A stretch of 30,271 nucleotides of DNA from an uncultured Collinsella sp. (GTDB lineage Bacteria; Actinomycetota; Coriobacteriia; Coriobacteriales; Coriobacteriaceae), in contig CALHDP010000117.1 in NCBI GenBank assembly GCA_938023085.1, positions 1 to 30,271 of the forward strand, written 5' to 3'. Each line of letters opens with the position of its first letter. Within the stretch, counting starts at the first letter, position 1. The notes under the pieces were generated by a model, which made no database searches, was not told the origin of the DNA, and was given only the letters and a program-made list of their open reading frames with translations. Positions 1 through 8,558 of the stretch are shown here, piece after piece. The translations under genes and the position numbers were made by a program.

Positions 1-1349
1 GGCTGACCCGGGCCCATGCCAATGCCGGCCTTGCCCTTGGAAACCAGGATGGCGTTGGACTTAACGCCCTTGCAGACCTTCCAGGCAAACTCAAGCTCGG
101 CCATCTCGGCGTCGGTGGGCTTGCGGTCGGTGGGGAACGTAAAGGTCGCGGGATCCTCGGTCACGTGGTCGACCTCCTGCACCAGCATGCCGCCGTCGAC
201 GGAGCGCAGCTCCACCTGGGCGCCGTGGTCCACGCCGCCGGTCGCCAGCACGCGCAGGTTGGGGCGCTTGACCATGCGCTCGAGCGCCTCGGCAGTGTAG
301 CTCGGGGCGATGATAACCTCGACGAACTGCTTGTTCTGATCGGCAAAGTGCTCGACCAGCTCATAGGGAACCTCGCGGTTGCAGGCGATGATGCCGCCAA
401 AGGCGCTCTTGGGATCGCAGGCGAAGGCGCGGTCGTAGGCAGCCGTGATGTCCTCGGCAACGGCGGAACCGCAGGGGTTCTGGTGCTTGAGGATCACGCA
501 GGCCGGCTCGTCGAACTCGCGGACCAGGTTCCAAGCGGCATCGGCATCCAGATAGTTGTTGTAGCTGAGCGGCTTGCCCTGGATCTGCTCGGAGCCAACG
601 AGCGGGAACTGCGAGCTCGCGGTGTTCTCGCAGCCCTCGGCAAAGCGGTAGACCGTGGCCTTCTGCTGAGGGTTCTCGCCATAGCGCAGGTCGTCGACCT
701 TCTCCAGCGAGATCTCGAGCTTGGCAGAGGTGTCCGCCACGTCGCTTGCCTGGGCGGCAAGCCAACGGGAGATAGCCGTGTCGTAGGCGGCGGTGGTCTG
801 GTAGACCTTCACCTGCAGGCGACGACGGGTGGAAAGCGTGGTGCAGCCACCGGTCTCGTGCATCTCGGCTAGTACGGCATCATAGTCGGCCGGGTCGGAA
901 ATGACGGTAACGCTCGTGGCGTTCTTGGCGGCAGAACGCAGCATGGAGGGGCCACCGATGTCGATGTGCTCGATGGCGTCCGCGAAGGTGACCTCAGGGT
1001 TGGCGACGGTCTTCTCGAACTCGTACAGGTTGACGACGACCAGGTCGATCAGCTTAATGCCGTGCTGAGCGGCCTCCTGCATGTGCTGCTCGGAATCGCG
1101 GCGGGCCAGCAGCGCGCCGTGAACCTTGGGGTGCAGGGTCTTAACGCGGCCGTCCATCATCTCGGGATAGCCCGTGAACTCCTCGATGGGGGTTACGGGA
1201 ACGCCCGCGTCCTCGATGGCACGAGCCGTGCCGCCCGTAGAGATGATCTCGACGCCAAAGTCGTCAACCAGCGTCCGTGCGAAATCGACGACGCCCGTCT
1301 TATCGGTAACCGAGATCAACGCGCGTGCGATCTTCACATCAGATCCCAT
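1..1349 (-). CDS. purH: Bifunctional AICAR formyltransferase / IMP cyclohydrolase, 3' end cut by window
   Basis: PurH catalyses the last two steps of purine synthesis: AICAR is formylated with 10-formyl-THF, then cyclised to IMP. About 449 codons are present; the family is usually near 520, so the C-terminal part lies left of the window. The N-terminal MGS-like cyclohydrolase domain reads ALISVTDKTGVVDFAR, STGGTARA and TLHPKVHGALLARR. The formyltransferase domain follows, with RYGENPQQKA, the catalytic KHQNPCGSA segment and, near the edge, SNAILVSKGKAGIGMGPGQ. ATG at 1349 was chosen because an AGGAGGA ribosome site lies about 5 nt upstream on the minus strand (1354-1360). It stands alone, divergent from the acetyltransferase gene. 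The frame is intact throughout. Family assignment is secure. Confidence 0.96.
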   Translation of the reverse strand, partial: MGSDVKIARALISVTDKTGVVDFARTLVDDFGVEIISTGGTARAIEDAGVPVTPIEEFTGYPEMMDGRVKTLHPKVHGALLARRDSEQHMQEAAQHGIKLIDLVVVNLYEFEKTVANPEVTFADAIEHIDIGGPSMLRSAAKNATSVTVISDPADYDAVLAEMHETGGCTTLSTRRRLQVKVYQTTAAYDTAISRWLAAQASDVADTSAKLEISLEKVDDLRYGENPQQKATVYRFAEGCENTASSQFPLVGSEQIQGKPLSYNNYLDADAAWNLVREFDEPACVILKHQNPCGSAVAEDITAAYDRAFACDPKSAFGGIIACNREVPYELVEHFADQNKQFVEVIIAPSYTAEALERMVKRPNLRVLATGGVDHGAQVELRSVDGGMLVQEVDHVTEDPATFTFPTDRKPTDAEMAELEFAWKVCKGVKSNAILVSKGKAGIGMGPGQ

Positions 1350-1626
1350 GCAGTCCTCCTGTCTGGTACGCCGCCGTGCTCTGTGAGTCGGTGATACGTC
1401 GATCTGCAGCGCTCGCGCAGCGGCATTGAAAATACTGATTTAATGTAGCGCATCGAGCGCATCGATGCACCCCGCAACGGGCGCATGTGCAGAAAAAGTT
1501 TGCGAGCGGAGGGGATGGGCATGGCACTGGGCACGGTGAGTTCGTGGAACACAGGGGCACCATAATTTGATGCCAATGGCGTGGTAGAACTGTGCTCGAT
1601 ATGCATCCGCAAAAGAAAGAGGCACC

Positions 1627-2268
1627 ATGGTCTCGCGGGTTCTCTACCGACCGTTTGATACCGAAGACTTCGACGCCATCGCGCTGATTCTGCAGCAGCT
1701 TTGGCATAACAATTCGGATAACGATGAGTACAACCGCCTCGAGGCCGCGTGCGACCTCGCCTATTGTCTTTCGTCGTCGACGTTTTCACAGGTTGCCGTA
1801 ATCGACGGTCAGGCGCGTGGCATTTCGCTCGCGCGTGCGGGACAGAGCTCCGGCGCCACTATCAACGAGCATTGGATGGATACCGAACGCGCGCTGCTAT
1901 CGCAGATGCGTGAGCTGGAGCCTGATGCCTGCGCCGAGTATCTCTCGTTTGTGCGCGCAACCATCCGAACCAACAACCGCCTGCTCGAGAGCAGCCCGTT
2001 GCCGCACGACAACGAGGTCACGCTGCTTGCCGTGGATCGCGATGTCCATGGCCTGGGCGTTGGCACGGTTCTGCTCGATGCCGCGGTCTCGCACCTATCC
2101 TCGCTTGGAGCGACGAGGGCGCACCTGTACACCGACTCCAACTGCTCGTGGAAGTTCTACGAGCTGCACGGCTTTAAGCGCACGGCCACGCACCGCGCCA
2201 ACCGCGAAGAGCGCCGCCACGACATGCCGCGCGAAAGCTTCCTCTACGAACTCGACCTAACAGCCTAA
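1627..2268 (+). CDS. GNAT-family N-acetyltransferase
   Basis: A 213-residue protein with a C-terminal GNAT fold. EVTLLAVDRDVHGLGVGTVLL (starting at residue 130) contains the acetyl-CoA pyrophosphate-binding G-x-G-x-G pattern (142-146), and SWKFYELHGFKR (174-185) is the usual terminal strand/helix of GNAT enzymes. The first 120 residues are an extended N-terminal region without a motif I recognise, so the substrate is unknown. ATG at 1627 has AAAGAGG about 6 nt upstream. The gene is monocistronic: purH diverges upstream, and a GACTAGTC-type repeat begins just after its stop. Acetyltransferase family is well supported; specific function is not. Confidence 0.85.
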   Translation: MVSRVLYRPFDTEDFDAIALILQQLWHNNSDNDEYNRLEAACDLAYCLSSSTFSQVAVIDGQARGISLARAGQSSGATINEHWMDTERALLSQMRELEPDACAEYLSFVRATIRTNNRLLESSPLPHDNEVTLLAVDRDVHGLGVGTVLLDAAVSHLSSLGATRAHLYTDSNCSWKFYELHGFKRTATHRANREERRHDMPRESFLYELDLTA

Positions 2269-2284
2269 ACCCGGCAGCCATACC

Positions 2285-2333
2285 TAGTCATTTAGGAACG
2301 TCCCCAGTGACTAGTCGTTGGGGACAGTCTTCG
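2285..2333 (+). repeat. GACTAGTC-containing intergenic repeat, copy C1
   Basis: Starts 16 bp after the acetyltransferase stop. It contains TAGTCATTTAGGAACGT, a hairpin GTCCCCA...TGGGGAC around the palindrome GACTAGTC, and ends GGGACAGTCTT. The same words recur in inverted orientation next to hisE (about 24690-24746), and part of them at 4476-4520. It could act as a 3'-end hairpin for the acetyltransferase mRNA, but it has no good T-tract. Function unknown. Confidence 0.6.
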
Positions 2334-2345
2334 TAGGTAGCGCAT

Positions 2346-2394
2346 AAAAATGGGATGGGCTTCCCCGACGGCTGTCGAGAAAAGCCCATCCCAT
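2346..2394 (-). terminator. Rho-independent terminator of the DUF2207 gene
   Basis: A perfect 13-bp stem (2350-2362 with 2382-2394; ATGGGATGGGCTT and its complement) encloses a 19-nt loop. On the minus strand it is followed by a T-run (AAAAA at 2346-2350 on the plus strand). It lies 13 bp beyond the stop of the gene ending at 2407, the expected place for its terminator. Confidence 0.85.
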
Positions 2395-2406
2395 GATTTA
2401 CGACCG

Positions 2407-4353
2407 TTAGAACGTTCCGCCGCCGCCTCCGCCGACGCCGCCGCCTCCGCCGCCAGAGAAGCCGCCGCCTCCGCCGCCGCTCGAGCTGTCGGAGCTCGAC
2501 GCCAGCTCACGGATGCTCTCGTGATACACGTCATCGAACGAATCGAGCGGAGACTCGATACCGTAATGATGGTAGTACCACCAGTAACAGGGATAATTGT
2601 CGTAGAAGCCGTCGGCCTCGCGCACCTCGGGCGGCACGGCCTCGGCCAGCTGTCGCAGCACTTCTTTCGAAACGCCCAGGGCAACGCCCATCACCAGCAG
2701 CTTGTTCCACAGAATCAGATCGCTGGGGATGGCCTCCTTCAGGCGCGTAAAGTCCTCGAGCCAATGCTTAAGCGCCTTGCAGCGAGCCGCCACTTCGGCG
2801 CCCTCCGGCGTGTAACGGCGGAAGGTGCAGCTCAGGACAAAGCCCACGATCGTGACGGGGATCGAGATCATAGCGGCACCGACGTTGGCGTCCGCAAAGT
2901 CGGTATAGAACAGAGAGCCCAGAATGCCAAAGACAATGATGATGCCGAGAACCAGGCCGGCCACCATCGCGATAGTGCCATCCGATGCTATAAGCTCGCG
3001 CGCTTCCAGCTTGCCCTTAACTGTGCTCTGATAGTCCTCGAGCTTGTCGCCAACAGATGTGGTACGCTCGCTAGCGTACTCCTCAAGCTCACTAAACGTG
3101 CGCGAACGGACTCCGTCCTTATCGGGCTTAACGCCGGCGAAGAAGACCTTGAGCACATCGCGATCGATGCCGTCCTTCTTGGCAGCCTTCCAGGCCTCGT
3201 CGGTCACTGTGATGCGATACGTCTGCTCCTCTTTTTCGCGACGGAGCAGACCCTTCTTCTTGGTCTCGGTCGCTTCTTCCAGCTTGATCACGCGGTCGTC
3301 GGTCAGCTTCATCAGTGTGGCGATATATGCCTGATCGGGCACCTCGTTCCAGCTCATGAGGGCCGAAAGCACGGCGGGATGGTCGGCCGAGGGCACATCG
3401 CGGAAATATTCGTCCTGGAAAAGCGGCTTGGGCTTGCGCTTGCGCAGCTTGAGCATAACGATTGTGCCGGTGAAGGCCACCGCCGCAACAACACTTAGCA
3501 CGGCAAGTGCATTGGCGATCATGCGAGCGTGAGCGCGGCGGGCGTTAGCTTCGTCGGCCCATTCCTTCTCTTCGCTCAGGATCGTTGACATGCGCTCTTC
3601 GCCCGAGGCGGCAAGCTGCGGCACCCAGTCGCTGGGGAAGGCGATGCGTGCCTCGGCGAATTCGCCCTGATACACGCAGGGAATGGTATAGGTGACCATG
3701 GGTTCGTCCGCATCGAGCGATACATCGCCCGTCAGCGGGCCGTGGCCCCATGCGCGGAAGTTATCGCCCTTGACGGCCGCCGTCCCGGCAGCGGCATTTG
3801 CGAAGCGCACTTCCATCTCGACATCGTCGGAATCCGCAGACCAGCCGTCGCCCACGAACTTCCAGTAGAGCTCGGCGGTATCGGCCCAGTTCATGACTGC
3901 ACCGGTCATGGTGTAGCTCACGTAGTAGATTGCGCTGTCGCCGCTCTCGTGGGGGCTGAACACCTTAATCCTTACGCCGTCACTGGTCTGCTCGACCGTG
4001 TAGACGCCAGAATCGCCCTTGTTCGCGCTATCGACTTTGTTAAACGCGGTGTCCTCTTCCTCGACACTCAACACGTCGACGCCCGCTGTGCCGCCCTGCT
4101 GGTTGGTGCCCGTATTGATCTCCCAAAACACGCCGTTGATGTCGTCGTCGAAATCAAACTGGCGTCCCTCGACAACGGTCAGCGATCCATCGGCCTCAAC
4201 CGTGGCACTGATATAGGTTTGGGTCATGGAATAACCGTCGGCGTGTGCGGCGGCGGGCAGTAGCAGCAGTGCGCACGCGACGAGCGCGCAAATGGAAGCA
4301 AATCGCGCAAACGGGCGGCGCTGCCGGCTGACTTTGGCGGCGAGGGTGTTCAT
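2407..4353 (-). CDS. DUF2207-family exported membrane protein with glycine-rich tail
   Basis: A 648-residue protein. Residues 1 to about 38 form a signal peptide: a basic start (RQRRPFAR), a hydrophobic core (CALVACALLLLP) and AHADG near the cleavage point. An extracellular beta-rich domain follows (DGSLTVVEGRQFDFDDDINGVFW), the DUF2207 pattern. A membrane span (VLSVVAAVAFTGTIVMLKL) precedes a basic RKRKPK stop-transfer stretch, then a soluble middle domain, then two spans (GLVLGIIIVFGILGSLF; ISIPVTIVGFVLSC). The last 30 residues are almost entirely Gly/Ser, a feature seen in many DUF2207 proteins. ATG at 4353 was chosen over 4422 because AAAGGA lies 7-8 nt upstream and the signal peptide then starts properly. 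Monocistronic. Role unknown; probably cell-envelope. Confidence 0.88.
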   Translation of the reverse strand: MNTLAAKVSRQRRPFARFASICALVACALLLLPAAAHADGYSMTQTYISATVEADGSLTVVEGRQFDFDDDINGVFWEINTGTNQQGGTAGVDVLSVEEEDTAFNKVDSANKGDSGVYTVEQTSDGVRIKVFSPHESGDSAIYYVSYTMTGAVMNWADTAELYWKFVGDGWSADSDDVEMEVRFANAAAGTAAVKGDNFRAWGHGPLTGDVSLDADEPMVTYTIPCVYQGEFAEARIAFPSDWVPQLAASGEERMSTILSEEKEWADEANARRAHARMIANALAVLSVVAAVAFTGTIVMLKLRKRKPKPLFQDEYFRDVPSADHPAVLSALMSWNEVPDQAYIATLMKLTDDRVIKLEEATETKKKGLLRREKEEQTYRITVTDEAWKAAKKDGIDRDVLKVFFAGVKPDKDGVRSRTFSELEEYASERTTSVGDKLEDYQSTVKGKLEARELIASDGTIAMVAGLVLGIIIVFGILGSLFYTDFADANVGAAMISIPVTIVGFVLSCTFRRYTPEGAEVAARCKALKHWLEDFTRLKEAIPSDLILWNKLLVMGVALGVSKEVLRQLAEAVPPEVREADGFYDNYPCYWWYYHHYGIESPLDSFDDVYHESIRELASSSDSSSGGGGGGFSGGGGGGVGGGGGGTF

Positions 4354-4689
4354 AGGCACATCCTTTGTCTGTAAAACCAACAGCGCCATTGTCCCACGTT
4401 TGCGGGTACGCATGACGAACATCTAGGCGACCGGAGCGCCAAACGGGATGAAAGTCACGCCCGCGGCCGGCACATGGGGACGTTCCTTATCTGCCGGCAA
4501 TCTGGGACACTCCTTGGCATAGCCCGCTCCGGCAATAGATACCACTTCATAGCTCCGTCACAGGTGTAGCGGCTTTGTGTTGCCGCGACGCGCACTGATT
4601 GAGTCCGCGAGCAAGGGGCATAAAGCAGTTGAGCGAAAACGGTTTGCCCCTTTGCCGTTCGCTTGAGGATCATGTCCCCCTTTTCCGCG

Positions 4690-4725
4690 GAAACCCCGGC
4701 AGTTGCGAAGAGCTGCCGGGGTTTC
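4690..4725 (+). terminator. Terminator-like hairpin upstream of gluQ
   Basis: GAAACCCCGGCAG (4690-4702) pairs perfectly with CTGCCGGGGTTTC (4713-4725) around a 10-nt loop and is followed by the weak T-rich stretch TGTCGTTTG. It sits 84 bp before the gluQ start, with no gene immediately upstream on the plus strand. It therefore either ends a short unannotated RNA or acts as an attenuator. Confidence 0.5.
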
Positions 4726-4796
4726 TGTCGTTTGAGGGGTTGGGCTGGCGGGTGGCGATCGAGCTGTCGAGCCGGTGCCTCCCCCACCTCCCGCGC

Positions 4797-4802
4797 TATA
4801 CT
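4797..4802 (+). promoter_or_regulatory. Possible -10 element for a leaderless gluQ mRNA
   Basis: TATACT ends 7 nt before the gluQ ATG, which would place the transcription start at or next to the A of the start codon. No Shine-Dalgarno sequence is present, which agrees with leaderless translation. No convincing -35 is visible 16-18 bp upstream, so this is tentative. Confidence 0.35.
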
Positions 4803-4809
4803 CGTCCGC

Positions 4810-5811
4810 ATGGATATCAACGCACGCAACATAGCAACACACGCCGCGGACGCACCGGCAACGGCAGAGCCCACCCCCGTCGTGGGACGCTTCGCCCCGT
4901 CGCCCTCGGGCCGCATGCACCTGGGCAACGTGTTCAGCTGCCTGTGCTCGTGGCTTTCGGCCCGCAGCCAGGGCGGCAGCATCGTGTTGCGCATCGAGGA
5001 CCTGGACGATCGCTGTAAGCGGCCGGAGCTTGCCGCCCAACTGATTGACGACCTGGCTTGGCTGGGGCTCGAATGGGACGAAGGCCCCTACTACCAGCAT
5101 GATCGCCTAGACCTGTACGAGCGTGCTCTGCATCAGCTGCAAGACGCCGGCCTCACCTATCCCTGTTTTTGCACGCGTGCCGAACTCCACGCCGCGAGCG
5201 CGCCGCACGCCAGCGACGGCACGCCCATCTACCGCGGCGCCTGCAGAGGTCTTTCTGCTGATGAAATCACCCGCCGCAGTGCCCTGCGTGCTCCGGCCAC
5301 GCGCCTGCGCGTGCCCACCGTCGACGACCTCGCCAGCGACGTGATCGAATTCGTGGACCGCACGTACGGAGCCCAATGCGAAGCACTCGCCACCGAGTGC
5401 GGTGACTTTTTGGTGCGCCGCAGCGACGGCGTGTTTGCCTATCAGCTGGCCGTGGTGGTCGACGACGCTGCCATGGGCGTCACCGAGATCGTACGCGGAT
5501 GCGACCTGCTTGGTTCCACGCCGCGCCAGATCTATCTGCAACATCTGCTGGGACTGCCCACGCCGCACTACGCGCACATTCCGCTGCTCATGTCACCGGA
5601 CGGCCGCCGCCTTTCCAAGCGCGATCGCGATCTGGACCTGGGCGAACTACGCGCACGCTTTGGCACGCCCGAGACGCTGCTGGGATGGCTCGCCGGGCAA
5701 ACGGGCATCGCGCCGGACGCCACACCGCGCTCTGCCGAGCAGCTGGTCGAGCACTTTAGCTGGGACGTCATCCGCGCGCATCGGGAGAACATCACTGTAA
5801 CGGTCGAGTAG
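4810..5811 (+). CDS. gluQ: Glutamyl-Q tRNA(Asp) synthetase
   Basis: GluQRS activates glutamate and transfers it to queuosine at the wobble base of tRNA-Asp. It is a shortened GluRS-like enzyme lacking the anticodon-binding domain; 333 residues fits the family. Visible are the HIGH-type motif GRFAPSPSGRMHLGN (26-40), RIEDLD (61-66), the GluQRS zinc site C119-x-C121 ... Y141-x3-C145, RGCDLLGSTPRQIYLQ (229-243), and the KMSKS counterpart RRLSKRD (266-272). ATG at 4810 was preferred over upstream frame extensions because similarity begins soon after. There is no clear ribosome site, but TATACT at 4797-4802 lies 7 nt before the ATG, so the transcript may be leaderless. It converges with the next gene, with 15 bp between stops. 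Confidence 0.93.
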   Translation: MDINARNIATHAADAPATAEPTPVVGRFAPSPSGRMHLGNVFSCLCSWLSARSQGGSIVLRIEDLDDRCKRPELAAQLIDDLAWLGLEWDEGPYYQHDRLDLYERALHQLQDAGLTYPCFCTRAELHAASAPHASDGTPIYRGACRGLSADEITRRSALRAPATRLRVPTVDDLASDVIEFVDRTYGAQCEALATECGDFLVRRSDGVFAYQLAVVVDDAAMGVTEIVRGCDLLGSTPRQIYLQHLLGLPTPHYAHIPLLMSPDGRRLSKRDRDLDLGELRARFGTPETLLGWLAGQTGIAPDATPRSAEQLVEHFSWDVIRAHRENITVTVE

Positions 5812-5826
5812 CCAGCCACCCCGCCT

Positions 5827-6552
5827 CTACGCAACATCCCAGGGCTGGAGTTCGTCGCCCAAGCGAACGATGCAGTCGTAGAGCACGGTGTGACGCTCGG
5901 CCGGGTTGGTATCCCGATGAAAATGCCCGTAGTACCAGCGCTTGTAGTCCAAGCGGTCTTCCAGCTCATCGAAAAATGCCGTAAGCCGATCAACGGAGGG
6001 GCAATTCCAGCCGGACGCTGGATAAAGCGTGGACGAAGGCATGCGCGTAGAGCAGGTGTGAGTGATCACGTAGTCGACCGTCCAGCCCACGCTGTCGAGC
6101 TTTGCCCGCGCCTCCTCAAAGTTGCGCTCGTCCGGCAGCTCCTGCGGCCACCAGCTGGAATACGGAATGCGGTATTCCTTGTCCACGCTCGTGGCGCCGC
6201 CCATGGTAAAGACCGTTGAGCCGTCGAGCTCAAAAACCTCGGCGCGCGTCAGGCGCCGTATGGGAGAGGTGTCCGACAGGCGCTGCGTCAGCCCACCGTG
6301 CCACAACTCCATGGGGCGCTCCGCCCAGTGATCGAAACGCTCGTGGTTGCCGTCGACAAACAGCACGGTATAGGGACGCGATTCCAGCCAAGCGATGTCG
6401 GCACATTCTTCGGCAGAGAAATCCCACGGAAAGCCAAAGTCGCCGGCGATAATCAGATAGTCGTCGCTCGTCAGACTATCCCCAAGGTCCCAGTCGCGCA
6501 GCTTTTGCATGTCGACGCCGCCGTGAATATCGCCCGTCACATAGACCGTCAT
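5827..6552 (-). CDS. Calcineurin-like metallophosphoesterase
   Basis: A 241-residue phosphoesterase with all family metal-binding blocks in order: MTVYVTGDIHGG (D8, H10), IIAGDFGFPW, FVDGNHERFD, VITHTCS and YYGHFHRD. The enzyme should be a cytoplasmic di-metal phosphoesterase; the substrate cannot be read from sequence. An ATG 36 nt further upstream (6588) is in frame, but the start at 6552 is preferred: it opens directly on the first beta strand and has GGGAAG about 10 nt upstream. It is convergent with gluQ. The small membrane protein gene lies upstream on the same strand (gap 76 bp) and may be co-transcribed. Confidence 0.88.
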   Translation of the reverse strand: MTVYVTGDIHGGVDMQKLRDWDLGDSLTSDDYLIIAGDFGFPWDFSAEECADIAWLESRPYTVLFVDGNHERFDHWAERPMELWHGGLTQRLSDTSPIRRLTRAEVFELDGSTVFTMGGATSVDKEYRIPYSSWWPQELPDERNFEEARAKLDSVGWTVDYVITHTCSTRMPSSTLYPASGWNCPSVDRLTAFFDELEDRLDYKRWYYGHFHRDTNPAERHTVLYDCIVRLGDELQPWDVA

Positions 6553-6628
6553 CGGATCACCACTTCCCTGTAAGTCGCTAGCCCGCATTCTGCACGATCA
6601 CTAAGCCAACCGTTCCAGCCCTTAGGGC

Positions 6629-6868
6629 TTACCCCTCGTTCTTCCATCCAAACGGGTCAAGCACCCAAAAAACCAGATCGAGCACGCCGCCGGTCATCAT
6701 GGCGCCGGCAAGGGCCATGCAAACGTGCAGAGAGACGGCACTTCGCAGCACGTCGAATGGCCCCAAAGAAGCCAGCAGCGCGACCGCTGCGCCGGCTACG
6801 CACAGCGCGAGGCACGGCCCCGCGTCCTTAACGCACTTCTTTGCGAGATGCTTTGCGTTGTCACTCAT
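6629..6868 (-). CDS. Small two-helix membrane protein, unknown function
   Basis: 79 residues with two predicted membrane spans (about 18-37, ending ALLASLGPF, and about 45-66, VCMALAGAMMTGGVLDLVFWVL) and a short lysine-rich N-terminus (AKHLAKKCVKD). ATG at 6868 was chosen because AAGGAG lies about 10 nt upstream; the longer in-frame extension to 7018 has no ribosome site and no membrane-protein character. I recognise no family. Its neighbour downstream on the same strand is the metallophosphoesterase. Confidence 0.65.
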   Translation of the reverse strand: MSDNAKHLAKKCVKDAGPCLALCVAGAAVALLASLGPFDVLRSAVSLHVCMALAGAMMTGGVLDLVFWVLDPFGWKNEG

Positions 6869-7226
6869 CAATATCGAACTCCTTAGAGGGTCGTTGTTTG
6901 GGTACATGCCTCCGCGGCAGAGCAGGGCGGCAGGGTAAGTGTCACATGCCGTGCGGACATCAATGGAGAAACCGCCTGCTCGACCAACCCTTGACGCCGT
7001 TTTGCACCGGCACCCCATCCCCCGCTATCGAGGTCAAATACTTTTCCCACCGCCACCCAAAAACTCATCCAACATTAATCTTGGCTCAAGAATCGCTTAA
7101 TCTATAACCTGCACTATAGAGTTCGACCAAGGGCGGGGCGGCGCCGCGCAACGCAGACCGCCGAACGCAACGCTCGCGCCCGGGCAGATCGCCCGGCGTC
7201 GCGCCCATCGAACGAAAGGACAGGTC
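6869..7226. other. Divergent intergenic region (358 bp), no gene
   Basis: Separates the small membrane protein (-) from the DUF4342 operon (+). It becomes AT-rich near 7030-7110, where the promoter candidate for the operon lies. A GC-rich leader of about 100 nt follows (7125-7226), ending in a GGACAGG ribosome site. No coding frame is convincing. Confidence 0.6.
7081..7108 (+). promoter_or_regulatory. Candidate sigma-70-type promoter for the two-component operon
   Basis: TTGGCT (7081-7086), a 16-bp spacer and TATAAC (7103-7108), in the only AT-rich part of the gap. It implies a leader of about 110 nt before the ATG at 7227. It is judged by similarity to consensus only. Confidence 0.4.
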
Positions 7227-7769
7227 ATGGACGACCTCGAAAAAGTTGAAACCATCCGCACCAAGTGCAACGTGAGCTACACCGATGCCAAGGCCGCGCT
7301 CGACGCTGCCGACGGCAACGTTTTGGATGCCATCATTTGGCTCGAGTCGCAGGGCAAGACGCAGACCACGTCGGCGCACGCCGCCACCGAGTCCGCGCCA
7401 GTCGATGAGCCCTCAGCCGAGATGGTCGCCGCGCAGGCCGCCTACGAGAAGTCGAGCGAAAAGACCGACTTCTCCAAGAAGATGGACAGCGTGTGGGAGT
7501 ACCTCAAAAAGCTCTTCCGCCTGAGCCTGGACACCAAGTTTATCGCCACGCGCCGCGACGCGATCATCCTCAACATTCCCATCCTGATCCCCATCGTCGC
7601 GCTGTTTGCCTGGGGCGCCACGATATGGCTGATGCTGATTGGCCTGTTCTTTGGCATGCGTTACCGCATCGATAGCGACGGCGACGTACCCGGCAGCATC
7701 AACAACCTTATGAATCACGCTGCCGATGCCGCGGACGACATCAAGCAAAATCTCAACGACGACAAGTAA
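7227..7769 (+). CDS. DUF4342-type membrane protein with N-terminal UBA-like domain
   Basis: 180 residues. Residues 1 to about 45 (VETIRTKCNVSYTDAKAALDA, DGNVLDAIIWLE) resemble the UBA/TS-N three-helix fold. A polar linker follows (about 46-90). The C-terminal half matches the DUF4342 pattern, with a hydrophobic segment (IILNIPILIPIVALFAWGATI plus WLMLIGLFFGMRY) near residues 113-147 and an acidic tail. ATG at 7227 has GGACAGG close upstream. It begins an operon: the response regulator starts 18 bp after its stop, and the kinase overlaps that gene. The context suggests a membrane partner or sensor accessory of the two-component system; its biochemical role is unknown. Confidence 0.8.
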   Translation: MDDLEKVETIRTKCNVSYTDAKAALDAADGNVLDAIIWLESQGKTQTTSAHAATESAPVDEPSAEMVAAQAAYEKSSEKTDFSKKMDSVWEYLKKLFRLSLDTKFIATRRDAIILNIPILIPIVALFAWGATIWLMLIGLFFGMRYRIDSDGDVPGSINNLMNHAADAADDIKQNLNDDK

Positions 7770-7787
7770 TCGCAGACGGGGGCACGC

Positions 7788-8558
7788 ATGGCACGGATCC
7801 TGATCGTAGAGGACGAGGAGAAAATCGCCCGCTTTGTGACGCTCGAGCTGGAGCACGAGGGCTACCAGGTGGAGCACGCCGCCGACGGCCGCACCGCCGT
7901 GGACCTGGCGCTGGAGCGCAACTACGATCTGATTCTGCTCGATGTGCTGTTGCCGCAGCTCAACGGCATGGAGGTGCTGCGACGCGTCCGCAAGCACAAG
8001 GATGTACCGGTGATCATGGTCACCGCGCGCGATGCCGTGATGGACAAGGTGGCCGGGCTCGATGCCGGCGCCGACGATTACCTGACCAAGCCGTTTGCGA
8101 TTGAGGAGCTGTTCGCACGGATCCGCGTGGCGTTGAAGCGCTCGGAGGCCGTGCGGGCGGCTTCGGGCGTTGGCGGCGTTGGGGCCGGGACGGGCGCTAC
8201 GGGCGCCGCTGCGATACCCCCGGCTGGCGACTCGACCCAGGCATCCGCCTCGCCCTCCCCCGCCGCGCTCACCGTGAGTTCGGTCGCGCTCGATCCCGAC
8301 CGCCGCGAAGTCACGGTCGGCGGCTCGCCCATCGCGCTCACTGCCCGCGAGTTCGACGTCCTCGCCCTGCTTATGGCGCACGCCGGCACCGTGCTCACGC
8401 GCGAGCGCATCGCGCACGAGGCGCTGGGCTACGAATACGTGGGCGACACCAACAACGTCGACGTGCACATCGCGCACCTGCGCGCCAAGATCGAGGACGC
8501 CGGCGGCGCCCGCATCATCCAGACCGTGCGTGGGGTGGGCTATGTCTGCCGCGCGTAA
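7788..8558 (+). CDS. OmpR/PhoB-family response regulator
   Basis: 256 residues. The receiver domain (1 to about 120) has the acidic pocket (E8, D9), phospho-acceptor D52 (LILLDVLLP), T79 and K101 (DYLTKPF). The C-terminal winged helix (about 162-256) shows LTAREFDVLALLMAH, the DVHIAHLRAKI recognition-helix region and RGVGYVCRA, all typical of OmpR-family DNA binders. Between them lies an unusually long low-complexity Gly/Ala/Ser/Pro linker (about 123-160). It is the middle gene of the operon, and the kinase gene starts inside its 3' end. The target genes are not evident; autoregulation of the operon is a reasonable guess. Confidence 0.95.
   Translation: MARILIVEDEEKIARFVTLELEHEGYQVEHAADGRTAVDLALERNYDLILLDVLLPQLNGMEVLRRVRKHKDVPVIMVTARDAVMDKVAGLDAGADDYLTKPFAIEELFARIRVALKRSEAVRAASGVGGVGAGTGATGAAAIPPAGDSTQASASPSPAALTVSSVALDPDRREVTVGGSPIALTAREFDVLALLMAHAGTVLTRERIAHEALGYEYVGDTNNVDVHIAHLRAKIEDAGGARIIQTVRGVGYVCRA

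Larger units (their letters stand above)
4354..4809. other. Intergenic region, no gene seen; structured leader candidate
   Basis: This 456-bp gap lies between the divergent DUF2207 and gluQ genes. It holds a partial C-type repeat (GGGGACGTTCCTTAT, about 4476-4490), two competing stems at 4611-4664, and a strong inverted repeat at 4690-4725. No open frame here has a credible start with coding character. A structured RNA or a 5' leader of gluQ is possible but not recognised. Confidence 0.5.

Noticed and set aside
165..872. Long plus-strand frame opposite purH
   Set aside because: It is antisense to a clearly conserved PurH reading frame; such shadows are common in GC-rich DNA and it has no family match.
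2350..3498. 382-codon plus-strand frame opposite the DUF2207 gene
   Set aside because: It runs through the terminator hairpin and is antisense to a gene with signal peptide and membrane spans; no ribosome site.
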